This document shows positions 60,602 through 64,000 of a stretch of 64,000 bases of DNA, piece by piece. Every line of letters begins with the position of its first letter. Positions within the stretch are counted from its first letter, which is position 1. Source of the DNA: Mesorhizobium sp. dw_380 (GTDB lineage Bacteria; Pseudomonadota; Alphaproteobacteria; Rhizobiales; Rhizobiaceae). The position numbers were made by a program, and so were the translations under genes. A model generated the notes under the pieces. That model was not told the DNA's origin. It searched no databases and worked only from the letters and a program-made list of their open reading frames with translations. The stretch spans positions 1 through 64,000 of the forward strand of contig NZ_JAFFIW010000020.1 in assembly GCF_018588885.1 (NCBI RefSeq), read 5' to 3'.

Positions 60602-60921
60602 AGCATTCAGAGCTTGGGCCGCCGATCATCGGGATCCGACATGGGGGCGAGCTTCCCCGCGAACAGGATCACTTCTACAACTGCAGGAAATGCGGCCAGC
60701 CGGTCGACCGGCGCGATCTCCGGCAAGTCATTTGGCATGAACAGCCGGACCATGAGCCGCTTGAACTCTCAGATCGTTTCAGGGAGGCGGAACAAATTTC
60801 GCGCTTCGCAGTTACCAAGCGCTGCTTACGGGGACCCATGCGATGCTCCTTGCTCTGGACGATGCGATCTCGACCGCTGTTTTGGCCGGCAGAGGCGCGG
60901 ACGCGGAAATCCACGGGGTAA
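60598..60921 (+). CDS. Small zinc-ribbon protein (paralogue 3 of 3), C-terminus extended
   Basis: The first 60 residues (MKHSELGPPIIGIRHGG, then NCRKCGQPVDRRDLRQVIWH and EQPDHEPLEL) match the proteins at 11372 and 13552. The relatives stop at this point; here the frame runs on for 47 codons of unlike composition and overlaps the next gene, so a lost stop codon is likely. It is coupled to DUF3606 by ATGA. Unknown function. Confidence 0.6.
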   Translation: MKHSELGPPIIGIRHGGELPREQDHFYNCRKCGQPVDRRDLRQVIWHEQPDHEPLELSDRFREAEQISRFAVTKRCLRGPMRCSLLWTMRSRPLFWPAEARTRKSTG

Positions 60922-61139
60922 TCGATGTCAGCAACAAAACTGAAGCCCGGATAGGCGCCATCAGCTTAGGGCATGCCATCCAGTTCGTCGCCAATGCGTC
61001 GGTGCTTGGCTACGACGTTCGCGGTGCCATGGTCCTCTATGGGGAGCCAGGAACGCCAAGCCTAAGGATATGGGACTGCGAACATCTGTGGGCGCAATAC
61101 GGTGGCGCTTTGCTCCAGCCAGAGCGCGAGGCGCCCTAG
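60843..61139 (+). CDS. Hypothetical protein
   Basis: This 98-residue protein reads LLALDDAISTAVLAGRGADA, IHGVIDVSNKTEARIGAISL and VLGYDVRGAMVLYGEPGTPS. Balanced composition supports it as a real gene; it overlaps the extended tail of the zinc-ribbon gene, which again suggests that tail is not real. No family recognised. Confidence 0.5.
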   Translation: MLLALDDAISTAVLAGRGADAEIHGVIDVSNKTEARIGAISLGHAIQFVANASVLGYDVRGAMVLYGEPGTPSLRIWDCEHLWAQYGGALLQPEREAP

Positions 61140-61415
61140 CGATGGCCATAGTTCTCCGAAGAGCGACGAAATGCTCTGACCTCGCTTCCATCGCTCCAAA
61201 GCTCGGCCTTCTTCGCTGACGTAAACCAGATCCGTGACGTCACCATGCAACACCTCTTAATCCTCTCAGATTAAAGCGTGTTGCGATGGCTGGTTGAACC
61301 CACCGCCCAATTTCGGCCGTTCGACTATATCGTTCGAACTGCCGAAAGCTGTCGGGCTCCGGACCATCTCAACCCTCCACCGCCGTTGGCGCGCATGTGC
61401 CGCATGCCGCCTGCC

Positions 61416-61708
61416 TGTCAAACGGCTTCCAAAACTGACCCCCGATCGGCGTCCAATTTTGACCCCCTTTATGTAATGCGCGGCGGTCAGCGTTCGCCCG
61501 GGCGGAGCTGGTCAGGGTTGCGCAGCCCGGGCGAGCGCGGATGGCGCTTGGGGAGCTTGATGGGGTGATCGGGCGCGGTTCTTGAAGCGCCAGGACTCGT
61601 TTCCCGTCTCGATGATCTCGCAATGATGGGTGAGACGGTCGAGGAGCGCTGTCGTCATCTTGGCGTCGCCAAAGACGGCGGGCCATTCTCCGAATGCCAG
61701 ATTGAAGG
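61416..61708 (-). mobile_element. IS21-family right-end remnant, inverted relative to the full copy
   Basis: The 27-bp end TGTCAAACGGCTTCC... matches the right end of the element at 8250-10855 exactly in its first 27 bases. It continues inward through the non-coding tail to the last 45 or so codons of istB (to about 61708), where similarity ends. The fragment's istB lacks the normal stop (CGA for TGA) and reads on. The outer octamer is not CGAATGTC, so it was a separate insertion. Confidence 0.85.
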
Positions 61709-61774
61709 CATCCCGCCAGCAACCGTTGGGAACGACTGCGACAGCGTTGTCGGCGTCATGGAATTTCGGTAGCC

Positions 61775-62248
61775 TCAGAGGCCTAAATCGCTCAACGATG
61801 GGTGTTTATCGGGACGAGGGCCAGAGCGGTCCCAGAAGAATTTGCGTTCTGATTCCTGAATTGGCAAATCATTGATGCAGGCAAAGCGTTTTTGCATCAG
61901 GCCGTTTTCGTCGAATTCCCAATTTTCATTGCCATAGGCGCGGAACCAGTTGCCGGAATCATCGTGATATTCATAGGCGAAGCGAACGGCGATGCGGTTG
62001 TCTGTGAAGGCCCAAAGCTCCTTGATCAGCCGATAATCCAGTTCACGTTCCCACTTGCCGGCCAGGAAGGCGACGATAGCCTCACGTCCCTGCACAAATG
62101 TCGAACGATTGCGCCAATAGCTGTCAACCGTATAGGCGAGCGACACGCGTTCGGGATTGCAGCTGTTCCAGCCATCTTCTGCACCGCGAGCCTTCTGGAT
62201 GGCGGTTTCGCGGGTGAACGGCGGCAGTGGCGGACGTTGTGCAGGCAT
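61775..62248 (-). CDS. NTF2-like protein (DUF1348)
   Basis: This 157-residue protein has the SnoaL/NTF2-like fold of DUF1348: PPFTRETAIQKARGAEDGWN, NPERVSLAYTVDSYWRNRST, FLAGKWERELDYRLIKELWA, RFAYEYHDDSGNWFRAYGNE and FDENGLMQKRFACINDLPI. ATG 62248 has AGGAG seven bases before it. The function is unknown; related proteins are small-molecule enzymes or stress proteins. It stands between the IS21 remnant and the hydrolase fragment. Confidence 0.9.
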   Translation of the reverse strand: MPAQRPPLPPFTRETAIQKARGAEDGWNSCNPERVSLAYTVDSYWRNRSTFVQGREAIVAFLAGKWERELDYRLIKELWAFTDNRIAVRFAYEYHDDSGNWFRAYGNENWEFDENGLMQKRFACINDLPIQESERKFFWDRSGPRPDKHPSLSDLGL

Positions 62249-62474
62249 GATCTTTCTCCTGTTCTTCAAATCAGTGTTTCGATTGGTAAGCACTGGATCG
62301 ATCGGTACAGAACGGGTCGAGCGATTTAACTGGCCAAAAATATTGAATCTGCATGAGGCAAAGCTCCCATGTTACCACTGCGGGCGGGAGTACCTAGTAC
62401 CGGACCGCCGTCCCGTTTCGCTGTACGGTTTGACCGATCAATTTCCGGCCGTCACCTGCCTGGCGCAACACGCT

Positions 62475-62770
62475 GGCATCGGAGGAAAGCGGCCAGCCGT
62501 GGCTGAAGACTATAGGCTGTCCTGAGCCCCAATCCTTGTAGTAGATCTGCGTGCCGTCCTTAGTCCGGATCATGCTCATGGTCTGTCCTTTTCGACCTGA
62601 ACCAACAGCGGTGACAGTCGGCTTTGTGGCGGCTGCGAAGGCCGGAAGCGCTAATGTTGTCGATGTGAGCAGGCTTGCGGCGCCGATCAGGACGTTCCCG
62701 CGAGAGGCCTGGAAACTCGGACCGGATCTGCTTCGACCCTTCGGTCGCTCATCGCCGTTTCCTTCCGTCC
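62475..62770 (-). pseudogene. Truncated chloroperoxidase-like alpha/beta hydrolase with signal peptide
   Basis: The minus strand reads a signal-like segment (GNVLIGAASLLTSTTLALPA) and then MIRTKDGTQIYYKDWGSG and PIVFSHGWPLSSDA, nearly the same as the first 34 residues of the hydrolase at 63235. Homology stops there; the nucleophile and acid are missing. It is a fragment of a secreted relative, oriented head to head with the intact copy. Confidence 0.75.
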
Positions 62771-62804
62771 TGCTATCCTTCCAACTTACGTGAGGACCCC
62801 GCAT

Positions 62805-63234
62805 TGATCGAAGGAGATCGCGAGAGATTGCGTGAGGAGTTGTTAGACCGCACGGCGGGAGCTCGCTGCGGCAAATACCGTCTAGGCAAGGTCGGTTGGT
62901 TTTTCGCCTTGCGGAGGGACTAAGGTCGCAAGGCCTAAACGCTAAATGAGCGCTGGCGTCTTTAGTTGGGCTTACCGTTTGGGTTCGCCACCGACGCCTC
63001 CCTCACGTCACGGGGAGGCGGCCCCATTCCAGCCCGATGCCGCGAGAGCCAACGGAACAATCGGTATGCCGACCCAGAGCGCCGAGACCCGATTGCGACG
63101 AAGGTAATCGACGCGAACTTGGTCCAGATCGGGTGATTCCCCTTCGTTTCACAACTTCTAACGCGCTCTCTCGGCAACTCATTCGATCAACGAGTTTCCG
63201 CCGCGTAAGTTTTGTGAAACGAAAGGAGCCGACA
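62805..63234. other. Region without a clear gene
   Basis: A plus-strand stretch 62803-62923 (LREELLDRTAGARCGKYRLG) may be a gene fragment but has no family I know. The last 20 bases hold the ribosome site AAAGGAG of the hydrolase gene. Confidence 0.3.
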
Positions 63235-64000
63235 ATGAGCGCGATTAAGACCAAGGACGGCACAGAAATTTATTATAAGGACTGGGGTTCCGGGCAGCCA
63301 ATCGTCTTCAGCCATGGTTGGCCGCTGACTGCCGATGCTTTCGAGGACCAGATGTTCTTCCTGGCCTCTAGCGGATACCGCTGCATTGCGCATGACCGCC
63401 GGGGGCACGGCCGCTCAAGCCAGCCTTGGCAGGGGAACGACCTCGACACGTATGCGGACGACCTTGCCGAGCTGACTGCGGCTCTCGACCTGAAAGAAGC
63501 TATACATGTGGGACACTCGACTGGCGGCGGCGAAGTCACGCGCTACATCGGTCGGCATGGCACCAAGCGCGTTGCCAAGGCTGTTTTGATCGGCGCGATC
63601 CCGCCTGTGATGGTCAAGTCCGAGAAGAACCCAGGCGGCACGCCGATGGAGGCATTCGACCAACTGCGCGCTGCCGTCGTCGCCGATCGCTCACAGTTCT
63701 GGAAGGATCTTAGCCTTCCCTTCTATGGCTATAATCGGCCCGGCGCTAAAATTTCGGAGGGCGTTCGCCAATCCTTCTGGCTGCAGAGTATCATGGCGGG
63801 CTTCCCGGCCTCCTATTTCTGCATCAAGGCGTTTTCCGAAACAGATCTCACGGACGACCTCAAGCGGATCGATGTACCGACACTCGTTCTGCACGGGGAC
63901 GACGACCAGATCGTCCCGATCGCCGATTCCGCCCTGCTGTCATCCAAGATCATCAAGAACGCGAAGCTCGTGGTCTACGAGGGCGCCCCGCACGGCATGT
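63235..64000 (+). CDS. Non-haem chloroperoxidase-like alpha/beta hydrolase (runs off the window)
   Basis: At least 255 residues of an alpha/beta hydrolase of the cofactor-free haloperoxidase/esterase group. The oxyanion region is SHGWPLTADAFED, the nucleophile is Ser95 in HVGHSTGGGE, the acid is in LHGDDDQIVP (about residue 224) and the catalytic His is 253 in APHGM at the window edge. Such enzymes act as esterases and can make peracids from acetate and peroxide. ATG 63235 follows AAAGGAGCCGACA. No signal peptide is present, unlike the fragment at 62475. The stop lies outside the window. Confidence 0.92.
   Translation, partial: MSAIKTKDGTEIYYKDWGSGQPIVFSHGWPLTADAFEDQMFFLASSGYRCIAHDRRGHGRSSQPWQGNDLDTYADDLAELTAALDLKEAIHVGHSTGGGEVTRYIGRHGTKRVAKAVLIGAIPPVMVKSEKNPGGTPMEAFDQLRAAVVADRSQFWKDLSLPFYGYNRPGAKISEGVRQSFWLQSIMAGFPASYFCIKAFSETDLTDDLKRIDVPTLVLHGDDDQIVPIADSALLSSKIIKNAKLVVYEGAPHGM

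Noticed and set aside
1..64000. CRISPR arrays, rRNA and tRNA genes
   Set aside because: No regularly spaced repeats with unique spacers and no rRNA or tRNA-like stretches were seen by eye on either strand; a covariance search was not possible here.

Overview
The window reads as accessory DNA of an alphaproteobacterium of the order Hyphomicrobiales (Rhizobiales), most like Mesorhizobium or Rhizobium. The markers are repABC plasmid genes, DUF736, DUF982, DUF1612 (RHE_PE00001 type), a Ros/MucR regulator, a VbhA/VbhT-like Fic pair and GC-rich codon use. It looks like plasmid or plasmid-derived DNA: it holds a complete repABC unit, a second orphan repC with its own antisense-RNA leader, a ParA plus ribbon-helix-helix partition pair, and a mobilisation region with a recognisable oriT.

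Layout. (1) 0-7.7 kb is a stress and glycan block: two small heat-shock genes, the downstream one damaged, an RNA-thermometer-like leader, a DegP/HtrA protease, a GT4 glycosyltransferase and an amylo-alpha-1,6-glucosidase. (2) 8.25-10.86 kb is an IS21-family element with 27-bp imperfect ends and an 8-bp target duplication; its istA is broken and its istB is intact. (3) 11-14 kb holds many very small genes: zinc-ribbon proteins, KTSC and DUF982. (4) 14.2-19.7 kb holds a serine recombinase beside a perfect palindrome, a hipA pseudogene split by an IS1182-family element, and a ParB-type remnant. (5) 19.9-22.1 kb holds the orphan repC and a nuclease pseudogene. (6) 22.4-30.3 kb holds DUF736, the Fic toxin pair, ArdC, repABC and a RES-Xre toxin-antitoxin pair. 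(7) 30.5-33.1 kb holds a tyrosine recombinase with a perfect 11-7-11 core-like site and the divergent DUF1612 gene.

(8) 33.2-47.2 kb is a defence-like island, almost all on the minus strand: a GHKL/sacsin-like ATPase whose C-terminal nuclease-like half is in another frame, a UvrD-like helicase, a PD-(D/E)XK nuclease, a DUF4258 protein and a very large RecB-nuclease/RNase H-like/UPF1-type helicase. A methyltransferase fragment is fused head to head with that helicase. This is the best candidate for an undescribed system, but it is partly damaged. (9) 47.6-54.6 kb is the partition and mobilisation module: XRE regulator, RHH partner, ParA, 13-bp iterons, oriT, MobC and a MOBP-like relaxase. (10) 54.6-61.1 kb is cargo: MAPEG, DUF5996, MucR, zinc-ribbon proteins, an SRAP protein, an ATP-dependent DNA ligase and DUF3606. 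(11) 61.4-64.0 kb holds an IS21 right-end remnant in inverted orientation, an NTF2-like protein and two chloroperoxidase-like hydrolase copies, one of them a fragment.

Single-base indels recur in the small and mobile genes, while the long genes repA, the glucosidase, the two helicases and the relaxase are open. That favours real decay of dispensable genes over uniform sequencing error, but the raw reads would have to confirm each lesion.
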